Source of the DNA: Candidatus Poribacteria bacterium
GTDB lineage: Bacteria > Poribacteria > WGA-4E > WGA-3G
DNA length: 11,243 nt
Assembly: GCA_009845505.1 (NCBI GenBank)
Contig: VXZL01000492.1
Location: 1-11,243, forward strand
Reading direction: 5' to 3'
Position numbers and translations under genes: made by a program. Below are positions 1 to 6,800 of the stretch, one piece after another. The notes beneath the pieces were generated by a model. That model was given only the letters and a program-made list of their open reading frames with translations. It did no database searches and had not been told where the DNA came from. Each line of letters opens with the position of its first letter. Within the stretch, counting starts at the first letter, position 1.

Positions 1-111
1 GTTTCTTTTATTTTAACAGAATTTATTGCGATTGTAAACAGAGATAACGTTTTACTCCTGTGAAACCGAGGTGTGCTAAGCCAACCCCTATGGCGATGGA
101 GATAGACGAAA

Positions 112-1065
112 ATGCCAGCGAATCTACCCCCAACCTACTATAAACTCAAACACCAGCATGAAGCCGCCAAAACAGATGAAGAGCGACTCAGTTTGTTAGA
201 GGAGATGTTGCGCATCATCCCTAAACACAAAGGCTCGGAAAAGGTTGTTTCTGACATACGCCACCGTATCGCGAAAATCAAAAAAGGACCAACCGCAGCA
301 GGTGGAAAAGCAACTGGTAAGAGAAGCTACAGTGAGCATATTCCTAAGCAAGGCGCAGGACAGGTCGTTCTCCTTGGACCTCCGAATGGTGGTAAATCGC
401 AGATGCTCGCGAACTGGACAAACGCTAAACCCGAAGTTTCGCCGACACCCTATACGACGACAACGCCGACGGTCGGAATGCTGCCCTATGAAAACATACA
501 ATTCCAGATCATTGATACCCCTTCGATCACGCCAGATTTTGTCTTGCCAACAGTGTTGACGCTCACCCGTAACGCCGATCTCCCTTTGCCTGTTATCAGT
601 CTTGCAAGCGACAATCTCTTAGACGATCTTGATGTCGTGGTAGCACTCCTTGATGAGGCAGACCGTGAGACACCAGAAAACGGAACCCTTATTGTTGCGA
701 ATCAACTTGACGCTTCTGGCGCGGAGGAGAGGCTTGATATTCTCAAAGAATTTTATGGAGACGTATATCGGATTTGTCCGATTTCTGCTGAAACCGACGA
801 AGGCAAAGATGCCTTATTTCAAGAAATCTATACGGAATTAAACATCTTACGCGTCTATCCGAAGGCACCCGGGAAACCGATAGAACACGATGAACCCATT
901 GTTCTCCCTGCAGGGGCAACTGTCCTTGATGCCGCACGCAATTTACACAAAGATTTTGCTGAATTTAAGTTCGCACGTATATGGGGACCGCAATGGCACG
1001 ATGGACAATCTGTCAGTCGCAATGATGTCGTTTACGATGGAGATGTCGTCGAATTTCATTTGTAG
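112..1065 (+). CDS. DRG/Obg-like GTPase with C-terminal TGS domain
   Basis: This 317-residue protein is a P-loop GTPase of the TRAFAC class, in the DRG/Obg-like branch that ends in a TGS domain. Related proteins bind GTP and are thought to act on ribosomes or RNA in the cytoplasm; the substrate of this subfamily is not known. A helical charged N-terminus (about 1-60) precedes the G domain. Visible motifs are G1 GPPNGGKS (89-96), a threonine-rich switch I (YTTTTPT, 114-120), G3 DTPS (135-138), G4 NQLD (197-200) and G5 SAE (225-227). The TGS domain spans about 250-317 and ends in DGDVVEFHL. G4 has Gln where NKxD normally has Lys. The start is supported by GGAGA at 98-102, nine bases before the ATG. 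The VWA gene follows closely, so the two may be co-transcribed. The family call is firm; the cellular role is not. Confidence 0.9.
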   Translation: MPANLPPTYYKLKHQHEAAKTDEERLSLLEEMLRIIPKHKGSEKVVSDIRHRIAKIKKGPTAAGGKATGKRSYSEHIPKQGAGQVVLLGPPNGGKSQMLANWTNAKPEVSPTPYTTTTPTVGMLPYENIQFQIIDTPSITPDFVLPTVLTLTRNADLPLPVISLASDNLLDDLDVVVALLDEADRETPENGTLIVANQLDASGAEERLDILKEFYGDVYRICPISAETDEGKDALFQEIYTELNILRVYPKAPGKPIEHDEPIVLPAGATVLDAARNLHKDFAEFKFARIWGPQWHDGQSVSRNDVVYDGDVVEFHL

Positions 1066-1072
1066 TTATGTC

Positions 1073-1078
1073 GGTGGA
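1073..1078 (+). promoter_or_regulatory. Ribosome binding site choosing the VWA start
   Basis: GGTGGA lies four bases before ATG 1083 and supports that start over ATG 1068. The spacing is short, so the choice is probable but not certain. Confidence 0.45.
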
Positions 1079-1082
1079 TATA

Positions 1083-2627
1083 ATGAGAAAACGAAGCAGA
1101 ACACCCCTATATCTAATATATTCGCTCTGTATCCACTTTCTACTCCTGCTGGTAATATGGTGGACGGTTCCTGAGCAAGTCCCAACCCTGCCATTCCATG
1201 GAAAGATAGAGGCTTTGATAACTCACATTGAACGCCCGCCTCTGCCACCCAACCCGCCTGTTGTTGAACCTGCTGTCCTTGTTGTGGTGGAAGAAGAAAC
1301 CAAACCGCCACCGCCACCGAAACCGAAAGCCGGTTTAAATGCATCTTGGCAAACTGTAAATCGAGACGCAGCAGACCTTCCGAAACCCGAAACACGTAAA
1401 CAAGAGGGATTAACCCGATCGCAGGAATCCGTCGGGAACGATTTGTTGCAGTCCAATCCGGTAGTTGGGAACCCTATAGCAGTGAATGCTTCCAATCACA
1501 CGGTAGTTGTGACACCTACATCAGAAACGGAGTATGTCGCACCACAAGGCGAAACAAAACCTATTGCTTTAGGCACGAATGACACCTTAAACAGCAATTC
1601 GCCAACGATCAATGCCCCGAAGATTCACTATGGGAGTCGTCGTGGGGACGCACTCCAAGCCACAGCCATGAGCAATTCTTGGGGTGGTGGCAGCTCCGCT
1701 GGTGGCAGTGTTGGTGGTGTTTTTGTTCAGATGATGAAGGATGTTGCCCGAACACTCGCTGACGCAACCACAATGCAGAAAGTTGATGTCATTTTTGTTC
1801 TTGATGAAACCGAGAGCATGCGCGACAATATCCGAGGTATCCGTGCTTATGTCGATTTTCTTTTTGACGCATTTGCGCGTGAAGGTCGTGATGCGACTTT
1901 CGGATTGGTGACATTCACGGATAACGTAAGAAGAATTGGACACACCGACGATCTCGGCGCCTTCAAAAATTGGCTCTTCCACATTGGCGTTGATGGCGGC
2001 GGAGACATTGCTGAGGCAGGTCTGGATGCGATTATGACCGTAGTGCAGGAGATGGAATTCCGAAAAGGGGCACAACGCTTCATTGTGCTGGCGAGCGATG
2101 CTGCTTTCCATGATGCTGATTATGACGGTAGGTCGGCATATAGTTTGGATCAAGTCATTGAGGCATTACAAAATGAGCGGATTCGGGTTGATGTTATTGG
2201 ACTTGATTATCTGCCAATCCGACAGATTGGATTGGCAACAGGCGGAACGTGGCGTGCCATCCCAGGTCGCGGGTACCTTGAGTATATTCCGCCGCTAACC
2301 TTAACTGTTAAATTGTTCTCCAAGTTAGGGACACTTAAACTTGAAAGCGAGCGGATTGACGATAAGATTACGGTCTACATCAACAACCCACCGCGTCCGA
2401 AACAACTTGCTTTAACGTGGAAGGTACTCAATCCTCTCGGAGAAAAGTTTTACGGACCCATCACAGAAGAGAAAATTATACCAAATGACGGCTCAACCGA
2501 GGTGGAATTGACGCCTAATATTAACACCGAACTATTTCAGAGAATGCCGGGGGTTTATACCTTCATCTATCGTCTCGAAAATGAACACGGGCATCAAAGC
2601 ATCTTGCGGCGTACATTAACATTCTAA
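1083..2627 (+). CDS. Membrane-anchored VWA-domain protein with TonB-like N-terminus
   Basis: Residues here are numbered from ATG 1083 (514 residues). That start is preferred because GGTGGA lies just upstream. An in-frame ATG at 1068, two bases after the GTPase stop, would add five residues but has no ribosome binding site at a usable distance. A basic MRKRSR start leads into one membrane segment (about 9-27), then a proline-rich stretch (about 52-82, with PPLPPNPP and KPPPPPKPK), a low-complexity linker and a Gly/Ser patch (about 199-212). This is the layout of TonB-like periplasmic proteins anchored in the inner membrane. A von Willebrand factor A domain follows (about 233-405). Its MIDAS reads DETES (241-245), a DxTxS variant of DxSxS, with further candidate ligands in TFTD (277-280) and D339 of ASDAAFHD. 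A beta-rich domain of about 100 residues ends the protein. VWA domains usually bind protein partners through a divalent metal; the partner here is unknown. The TonB comparison is architectural only. Confidence 0.85.
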   Translation: MRKRSRTPLYLIYSLCIHFLLLLVIWWTVPEQVPTLPFHGKIEALITHIERPPLPPNPPVVEPAVLVVVEEETKPPPPPKPKAGLNASWQTVNRDAADLPKPETRKQEGLTRSQESVGNDLLQSNPVVGNPIAVNASNHTVVVTPTSETEYVAPQGETKPIALGTNDTLNSNSPTINAPKIHYGSRRGDALQATAMSNSWGGGSSAGGSVGGVFVQMMKDVARTLADATTMQKVDVIFVLDETESMRDNIRGIRAYVDFLFDAFAREGRDATFGLVTFTDNVRRIGHTDDLGAFKNWLFHIGVDGGGDIAEAGLDAIMTVVQEMEFRKGAQRFIVLASDAAFHDADYDGRSAYSLDQVIEALQNERIRVDVIGLDYLPIRQIGLATGGTWRAIPGRGYLEYIPPLTLTVKLFSKLGTLKLESERIDDKITVYINNPPRPKQLALTWKVLNPLGEKFYGPITEEKIIPNDGSTEVELTPNINTELFQRMPGVYTFIYRLENEHGHQSILRRTLTF

Positions 2628-2650
2628 CAACATTCTAACAACATTCTAAC
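2618..2650 (+). repeat. Three perfect tandem copies of an 11-bp unit
   Basis: AACATTCTAAC occurs three times with no mismatch and no spacer, at 2618-2628, 2629-2639 and 2640-2650. The first copy contains the last codons and the TAA stop (2625-2627) of the VWA gene, so the array spans the coding/noncoding boundary. Gain or loss of a copy would leave the protein end unchanged. Replication slippage is the simplest origin. Confidence 0.9.
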
Positions 2651-2663
2651 TTTTGTGCGAAGT

Positions 2664-2688
2664 TGCTATCTTTATAGCATAATTTTTT
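2664..2688 (+). terminator. Weak rho-independent terminator after the VWA gene
   Basis: TGCTAT (2664-2669) pairs with ATAGCA (2674-2679) around a CTTT loop, and six T residues follow at 2683-2688. It sits 37 bases after the VWA stop, where a terminator is expected. The stem is short and AT-rich, so efficiency is doubtful. Confidence 0.45.
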
Positions 2689-2738
2689 CAGATTGTGTCT
2701 CTGCGTGCGAAAACTGAATGAAGATTAATTTATTAATT

Positions 2739-2810
2739 CGGTAATTTCTTATCCACACGAGGCAGGTGTTCATCCTGCTGGCGAGGTTTCCTAACCTCGC
2801 CAAATTACCG
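2739..2810. repeat. 72-bp palindromic element, predicted three-way junction
   Basis: Outer arms CGGTAATTT (2739-2747) and AAATTACCG (2802-2810) are perfect 9-bp inverted repeats. Inside lie two hairpins: GCAGG/CCTGC (2762-2766 and 2774-2778), and GGCGAGGTT/AACCTCGCC (2780-2788 and 2793-2801) with a TCCT loop. The second hairpin abuts the outer stem with no gap. The nested layout resembles REP- or MITE-like small palindromic elements. There is no coding sequence within it. It lies 63 bp before the M20D amidohydrolase start, so it could be in that gene's leader. Structure is inferred from pairing by eye; copy number elsewhere in the genome is unknown. Confidence 0.7.
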
Positions 2811-2861
2811 ATTTATTTTCTTAAACTTCATAAAGTTTACGCTACAAATCGCATTCATATT

Positions 2862-2867
2862 GGAAGG
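2862..2867 (+). promoter_or_regulatory. Ribosome binding site of the M20D amidohydrolase
   Basis: GGAAGG lies six bases before ATG 2874. It settles the start, because an in-frame ATG at 2766 would add 36 residues encoded largely by the palindromic element and lacking any family resemblance. Confidence 0.75.
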
Positions 2868-2873
2868 TTAAAA

Positions 2874-4070
2874 ATGAAAGACCTAATCTTTGAACAGTGT
2901 CGCTATCATTTTGACGACATCGTTGCTATTCGACGGGACATCCATCAGTACCCTGAGTTAGGATTCGATGTACACCGCACTGCCGGTATTGCTGCGGATG
3001 CCCTGCGTGCACTCGATATTCCTGTCAAGATCGGTATCGGTAGAACAGGAGTCGTTGGAGACTTAGAAGTAGCAGGCGCATCGAAACGTATCGCGCTCCG
3101 CGCAGACATGGACGCGCTCCCGATTCAGGAACTCACCGATGTTCCTTATAAATCGAAGATTGATGGTAAAGCGCACCTATGTGGACACGACGCGCATACT
3201 GCGATGCTCATCGGTGCGGCGCGAATCCTGTCGCACCTCCGAGACGACCTGAAAACCCACGTTAGGTTTATCTTCCAACCCAGCGAAGAAGTAGCACCAG
3301 GGGGCGCGCCTGCTATGATAAAAGACGGCGCATTGGAGGATGTAGACGAAATTTATGGAATACACGTCTTTCCGCTCTTTGCCGTTGGGGAGTACGCCAC
3401 CTGTGTCGGTCCGATGCTCGCACAATCGGACACTTTCCAAATTACGATCACCGGTAGCGGTGGACATGCCGCATTCCCACATATCACTGTGGATCCAATT
3501 GTGATTGGTGCGCAGTTCGTGACAGCCGTACAGTCAATTGTTGCCAGAAATGTGAATCCCTTGGACGCTGCGGTTGTCAGTGTTACCCAGTTGCACGGCG
3601 GAGATGCCGACCTTCAGAATGGACTCGCCGGTGCTGCGCTGAATGTCATCCCGCCTAAAGTACTCATAGGCGGCACGGTGCGGACGCTCCAAACATCGGT
3701 GCAGAAAAATATTCGAGGACAATTGGAACGACTCCTCGCAGGCATCGCAAACGCACACAATGCAAATTATACATTTGACTATCACGAAGGCTATCCAGTC
3801 ACGTATAACCATGAGCCTTGCGTCGATACAGTCTTATCGGCAGCGAAGGGGTTAGTCAGTGAAGATAATCTCATATTCCCGATGTCTCCCGCATTAGGTG
3901 GAGAGGATTTCAGTTACTACTCACAAAAGATCCCGGCGTGTTTCGTAATGGTAGGTGCAGGTAATGAAGAGAAAGGGATTGTCAATATGTGCCATCATCC
4001 ACAATTTGATATTGACGAAAACTGCATGATTTACGGCATGGCACTCTTTGTAAATCTCATTACGCATTAA
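2874..4070 (+). CDS. M20D family metallo-amidohydrolase (N-acyl amino acid/hippurate hydrolase type)
   Basis: This 398-residue protein is a full-length M20D peptidase-family amidohydrolase. Members hydrolyse the amide bond of N-acyl amino acids, hippurate or amino acid conjugates, using a dinuclear metal site in the cytoplasm. Expected motifs are present: RRDIHQYPELGF (20-31), RADMDALP (76-83), CGHDAH (103-108, metal ligands C103 and H105), PSEE (136-139, catalytic and ligand glutamates), GIHVFP (162-167), the lid-domain GGHAAFPH (196-203), GGEDFSYY (342-349) and a C-terminal CHHPQFDID (373-381) giving the last metal-binding His. All expected ligands are intact, so an active enzyme is likely. 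No signal peptide is seen. The exact acyl or amino acid substrate cannot be read from sequence. The gene stands between two palindrome-bearing gaps and no neighbour indicates its pathway. Confidence 0.93.
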   Translation: MKDLIFEQCRYHFDDIVAIRRDIHQYPELGFDVHRTAGIAADALRALDIPVKIGIGRTGVVGDLEVAGASKRIALRADMDALPIQELTDVPYKSKIDGKAHLCGHDAHTAMLIGAARILSHLRDDLKTHVRFIFQPSEEVAPGGAPAMIKDGALEDVDEIYGIHVFPLFAVGEYATCVGPMLAQSDTFQITITGSGGHAAFPHITVDPIVIGAQFVTAVQSIVARNVNPLDAAVVSVTQLHGGDADLQNGLAGAALNVIPPKVLIGGTVRTLQTSVQKNIRGQLERLLAGIANAHNANYTFDYHEGYPVTYNHEPCVDTVLSAAKGLVSEDNLIFPMSPALGGEDFSYYSQKIPACFVMVGAGNEEKGIVNMCHHPQFDIDENCMIYGMALFVNLITH

Positions 4071-4082
4071 ACATTTATAGAA

Positions 4083-4098
4083 GGGATTTCCGAATCCC
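4083..4098. repeat. Short hairpin in the M20D-TPR gap
   Basis: GGGATT (4083-4088) and AATCCC (4093-4098) form a perfect 6-bp stem with a TCCG loop, 12 bases after the M20D stop. No T-run follows, so it is a poor intrinsic terminator. Its centre TTTCCGAA (4087-4094) differs by one base from the centre TTTCCTAA (2787-2794) of the hairpin before the M20D gene. A weaker pairing, CTGTCTAC with GTAG and ACAG, lies at 4118-4139. Confidence 0.6.
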
Positions 4099-4161
4099 GA
4101 CTCTTCGCTAAATAGCCCTGTCTACTATGTAGGTCACAGAATAGAATAAATAGGTCCCACA

Positions 4162-6462
4162 ATGCAACGATTACTCAGTTTCCTTTTTCTTCTAACACTA
4201 TCGCTTTCAATTATATCCCCCAACGCTTTCGCACAGATCGAGTTCACACCAAACAACCCGACAGTAATTCCTATGTTGGATCCCGTTGAAGCCGCGCATG
4301 ACCATTTCCACGAAAGACGGTACGCCGAAGCAATCAAGGCGTATGAAGAACTCCTTGAAAAGGGGATTCCAAAGGGTGGTGATACCTATACACCGCTTCG
4401 GCAGAGCCAGAAGGATTCTATCCGATTAATGCTCGGACAAAGCTACAGTAAAGTCGGAGAGGATCCGGCTGCACAACGAATCTTCAGAGAGATCGTTGAT
4501 GAAAACCCCGATGGATCTTATGCTACTCAAGCCGTCCATCGTTTAGGAAACCTCTATTGGCAACGTTATCAGTTCCGACAGGCGATTTTACAATGCAAGC
4601 AGATTTTGGATCAGCATCCTAATACGGCGGCCGCTGCGACAGCCGCCTATCTCGTTGGGCAATACCAACAGACAGAGGGTAAGACCGAGGAAGCGATGGA
4701 AAGTTACAAGTACTTCCTCAACAATTTTCCCGGTTCTCCGTATCGTACAAGCGCAGTGAACAGTCTTATTCGGTTGTATATTGCCAATGCCCGTTACATG
4801 GAAGCCGAAGAGCTTATTCAAAAGCGGTTGCAAAGCTACCCGGACGATCTTATGTTGTTAGAACAGTTAGCAGAACTTTATCAACAACAAGACGAACATC
4901 CGAGGGCAATCGAGCTCTATCGTCAGGCGATTGAAAGGGATCCGAGCAATACCAACCTTCGCAGAAAATTAGGTGATCTTTACGCTAAGATCGGTGAGAC
5001 CACGCAAGCTGTAAATGAATGGAAGAAAATAGTAGCAAATGAGACGAACCAAACAGATCATCATCAACGACTTGGGGCAATCTATCTTTCTCATAAAATG
5101 TATGGAGAGGCAATTGCAGCGTATCGTCAAGCTATCCGATTGAATCCTCAAAATAGTTACCTCTATACACAGTTGGCAGCCGCATACAAAATTCAGGGGC
5201 AAAATGAAGATGCCGCCAAGGTTTATATTGACGGTTTGCAACACGTTGGACTCGCGGAGAGTCAGCGTGAACCGATTTGGGAGGCAATGTTTGAGATTTA
5301 TGAAGGCGCACATCATAAAGCATTGCAAGACAAACTTATCGCGCAACTTCAGAAACAGCATCTACGCGAATCAGAGAACCCGAACGTCACTATGACGCTC
5401 GGAGAACTCTTTTTCCACGCTGGTAGAACAACGCAGGCACTCGAAACGTTTAGGCAACTCCACCAAAATCATCCGACTCACATTGACATGACCTTGGAGA
5501 GATATGCCGAGGTGTTAGCACGCAACGCCAGCCCACGAGCTGCGGATTTCTACAAAGCAGTCATAGATGGCTCCCGCAATAGGACACGCATCAGAAATGC
5601 CTATTCCAAACTCGCGCTGCTCTACCAAAAGATGGAAAAATGGGGAGAGGCTATCGCGCTCCTGAAGGAACTCGTCGAAAATCGCCAAGCCTCTATCCAG
5701 AACAGGCTGCTACTCGGGCAGTTGCAATTGCACGGCACCCGAGAACCCAAAGCCGCTCAGATAACCTTTCAACCCTTAATTACGCAACGTTTAGTGACTC
5801 GCCAATTGACGGAAGCGCAGTTAGGCTTAGGAGAATGCCATATTTTACTTAAACGCTACACACTCGCCAGAGAAGTGCTTGAACCCATCGCCAATAGGAT
5901 TAACCGCTACCAAGCGACGGCTCGAAAACTGATGGGTGATTCCTATTTCTTTGCTGTAGACTTTGATCAAGCCCTCAAGGAGTACAATCAGGTCATCCAG
6001 ATATCAAAATCCGACCGACTCACGAATGATGCGCTTGAGAAGATCGTCCTTATTCAAAATCATCAGGACTATCTCAAAATCCCGCTTACAGATTACGCAA
6101 CGGCTCTGCAGCTTCACCTGAGTGGTAAAACAGAAGCCTCGCTACAGCAGTGTGAAGGAATACTCGAACTCTATCCCCAATCCAATATCATTGATGATAT
6201 TTGGTTTCTTATGGGCAATATCTACCGTGAATCGGGAAAAAATACCGAAGCAATCAATGCCTATCAGCAGGTCATTGCACGCGAAAGCCCCATCGCCGCG
6301 AAAACACTCATAAATATCGCCGAAATTTATCGACAGCAGGATGATTTGGCTAACGCCACTGCTATCTACACAAAGCTTATTACGGACTATCCTGAGAGTG
6401 TCATTATTGTTCAAGCACGCCAACAACTTGATAAGATTAACAAGATGCAGCAGAAAAGGTAA
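4162..6462 (+). CDS. Secreted multi-TPR protein
   Basis: This 766-residue protein starts with a clear signal peptide, MQRLLSFLFLLTLSLS with a likely cleavage after PNAFA (residue 24-25), so it should be exported to the periplasm or cell surface. There is no lipobox cysteine. Almost all of the mature part is tetratricopeptide repeat helices. About 15-16 TPR-like units can be followed from residue 42 to the end, for example GQSYSKVGEDPAAQRIFREI, LAELYQQQDEHPRAIELYRQ, LGAIYLSHKMYGEAIAAYRQ, GNIYRESGKNTEAINAYQQV and IAEIYRQQDDLANATAIYTK. The TPR solenoid is a protein-binding scaffold and no catalytic domain is visible. Several repeats resemble those of BamD or CpoB-like envelope proteins, but the length and lack of other domains prevent assigning it to either. 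The ribosome binding site is weak (AGGT at 4152-4155). The gene is well separated from its neighbours and could be monocistronic. Confidence 0.9.
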   Translation: MQRLLSFLFLLTLSLSIISPNAFAQIEFTPNNPTVIPMLDPVEAAHDHFHERRYAEAIKAYEELLEKGIPKGGDTYTPLRQSQKDSIRLMLGQSYSKVGEDPAAQRIFREIVDENPDGSYATQAVHRLGNLYWQRYQFRQAILQCKQILDQHPNTAAAATAAYLVGQYQQTEGKTEEAMESYKYFLNNFPGSPYRTSAVNSLIRLYIANARYMEAEELIQKRLQSYPDDLMLLEQLAELYQQQDEHPRAIELYRQAIERDPSNTNLRRKLGDLYAKIGETTQAVNEWKKIVANETNQTDHHQRLGAIYLSHKMYGEAIAAYRQAIRLNPQNSYLYTQLAAAYKIQGQNEDAAKVYIDGLQHVGLAESQREPIWEAMFEIYEGAHHKALQDKLIAQLQKQHLRESENPNVTMTLGELFFHAGRTTQALETFRQLHQNHPTHIDMTLERYAEVLARNASPRAADFYKAVIDGSRNRTRIRNAYSKLALLYQKMEKWGEAIALLKELVENRQASIQNRLLLGQLQLHGTREPKAAQITFQPLITQRLVTRQLTEAQLGLGECHILLKRYTLAREVLEPIANRINRYQATARKLMGDSYFFAVDFDQALKEYNQVIQISKSDRLTNDALEKIVLIQNHQDYLKIPLTDYATALQLHLSGKTEASLQQCEGILELYPQSNIIDDIWFLMGNIYRESGKNTEAINAYQQVIARESPIAAKTLINIAEIYRQQDDLANATAIYTKLITDYPESVIIVQARQQLDKINKMQQKR

Positions 6463-6501
6463 TTATCGTAGCACTATGTAACCTGGGCAAGAAAGCTCGA
6501 A

Positions 6502-6534
6502 CTTGTTCGGGGCTGCGCACTTACTCCAAACAAG
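6502..6534. repeat. Hairpin with CTTGTTCGG / CCAAACAAG arms (copy 1)
   Basis: CTTGTT (6502-6507) pairs with AACAAG (6529-6534), then a C.A mismatch, then GG (6509-6510) with CC (6526-6527). A6501 and T6535 add one more pair. The left arm matches the left arm of the hairpin at 6724-6762 for ten bases (CTTGTTCGGG). The T-run at 6554-6560 is about 19 bases downstream, too far for a normal terminator. Confidence 0.55.
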
Positions 6535-6561
6535 TAATGATTCTGATTATCGATTTTTTTC

Positions 6562-6590
6562 TTGTTGATTTGTCTATAGTGTGCTACACT
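6562..6590 (+). promoter_or_regulatory. Putative sigma70-type promoter for the sulfatase maturase
   Basis: TTGTTG (6562-6567) and TACACT (6585-6590) are separated by 17 bases and sit in an AT-rich stretch after a T-run. Each box matches the consensus only partly (3/6 and 4/6). Position between a finished gene and the next start, plus spacing, are the main support. Confidence 0.35.
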
Positions 6591-6609
6591 TAACATAAAG
6601 AGGAAGCCC

Positions 6610-6659
6610 GGATTTAGTCTGGGAATAGACTGGATTTCGTCTGCGGATAGACTAAATCC
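6610..6659. repeat. Tandem pair of palindromic 22-bp units closed by an 11-bp inverted arm
   Basis: Two adjoining 22-bp units (6610-6631 and 6632-6653) agree at 19 of 22 positions. Each starts GGATTT and ends ATAGACT. Each is itself a small hairpin, AGTCT with AGACT in the first and GTCT with AGAC in the second. The sequence then ends in AAATCC, so the whole block also closes on itself: GGATTTAGTCT (6610-6620) is the exact inverse of AGACTAAATCC (6649-6659). Two alternative folds are thus possible. It contains no coding sequence. Confidence 0.75.
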
Positions 6660-6663
6660 ATAG

Positions 6664-6686
6664 CGCAAGTCGCGTGTGGACTTGCG
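6664..6686. repeat. 8-bp hairpin in the maturase leader
   Basis: CGCAAGTC (6664-6671) and GACTTGCG (6679-6686) form a perfect stem around a seven-base GCGTGTG loop. It follows the tandem palindrome by four bases. There is no T-run, so a terminator role is unlikely. Confidence 0.65.
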
Positions 6687-6693
6687 GGACAAT

Positions 6694-6723
6694 GTATTAC
6701 ATTTCCATTCCTCGTATTACATT
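6694..6723 (+). repeat. 10-bp direct repeat with 20-bp centre spacing
   Basis: GTATTACATT occurs at 6694-6703 and again at 6714-6723, exactly 20 bp apart. This is close to two helical turns, the arrangement of tandem sites for a DNA-binding protein. Being probably downstream of the promoter, it could be a repressor site or chance. Confidence 0.45.
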
Positions 6724-6762
6724 CTTGTTCGGGAGTGTTTCACTCAGATACGTCCCAACAAG
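6724..6762. repeat. Long hairpin with CTTGTTCGGGA / TCCCAACAAG arms (copy 2)
   Basis: CTTGTT-C-GGGA (6724-6734) pairs with TCCCAACAAG (6753-6762): ten base pairs with one bulged C (6730). Inside or in competition, GAGTG (6733-6737) can pair with CACTC (6741-6745) around TTT. It ends 32 bases before the ribosome binding site of the maturase, so it would be in the transcript leader. Its left arm repeats that of the hairpin at 6502-6534. Confidence 0.6.
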
Positions 6763-6794
6763 TTGGAGCATCCGAAAAAATACCGAATATTGTC

Positions 6795-6800
6795 GAGAGG
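6795..6800 (+). promoter_or_regulatory. Ribosome binding site of the sulfatase maturase
   Basis: GAGAGG lies eight bases before ATG 6809 and fixes the start; the 45 codons upstream in the same frame overlap hairpins and do not resemble the family. Confidence 0.75.

Noticed and set aside
1..63. Open frame from the window edge to TGA at 61-63 as the tail of an upstream gene
   Set aside because: Only about 20 residues are available, they are AT-rich and hydrophobic, and no family can be recognised. It may be real but cannot be supported.
1587..2153. 188-residue open frame on the - strand inside the VWA gene
   Set aside because: It is antisense to conserved VWA coding sequence, has no ribosome binding site evidence and resembles no known protein.
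2766..2873. N-terminal extension of the M20D amidohydrolase from ATG 2766
   Set aside because: The 36 added residues are encoded across a palindromic element, do not match the family N-terminus, and GGAAGG before ATG 2874 gives a better start.
6494..6514. Alternative hairpin CGAAC-TT-GTTCG as a terminator after the TPR gene
   Set aside because: The two-base loop is too tight and no T-run follows directly.
6468..6587. Inverted pair GTAGCACTAT (6468-6477) and ATAGTGTGCTAC (6576-6587)
   Set aside because: It needs a two-base bulge and is separated by about 100 bp, so chance is plausible; the right arm may simply be part of the promoter region.
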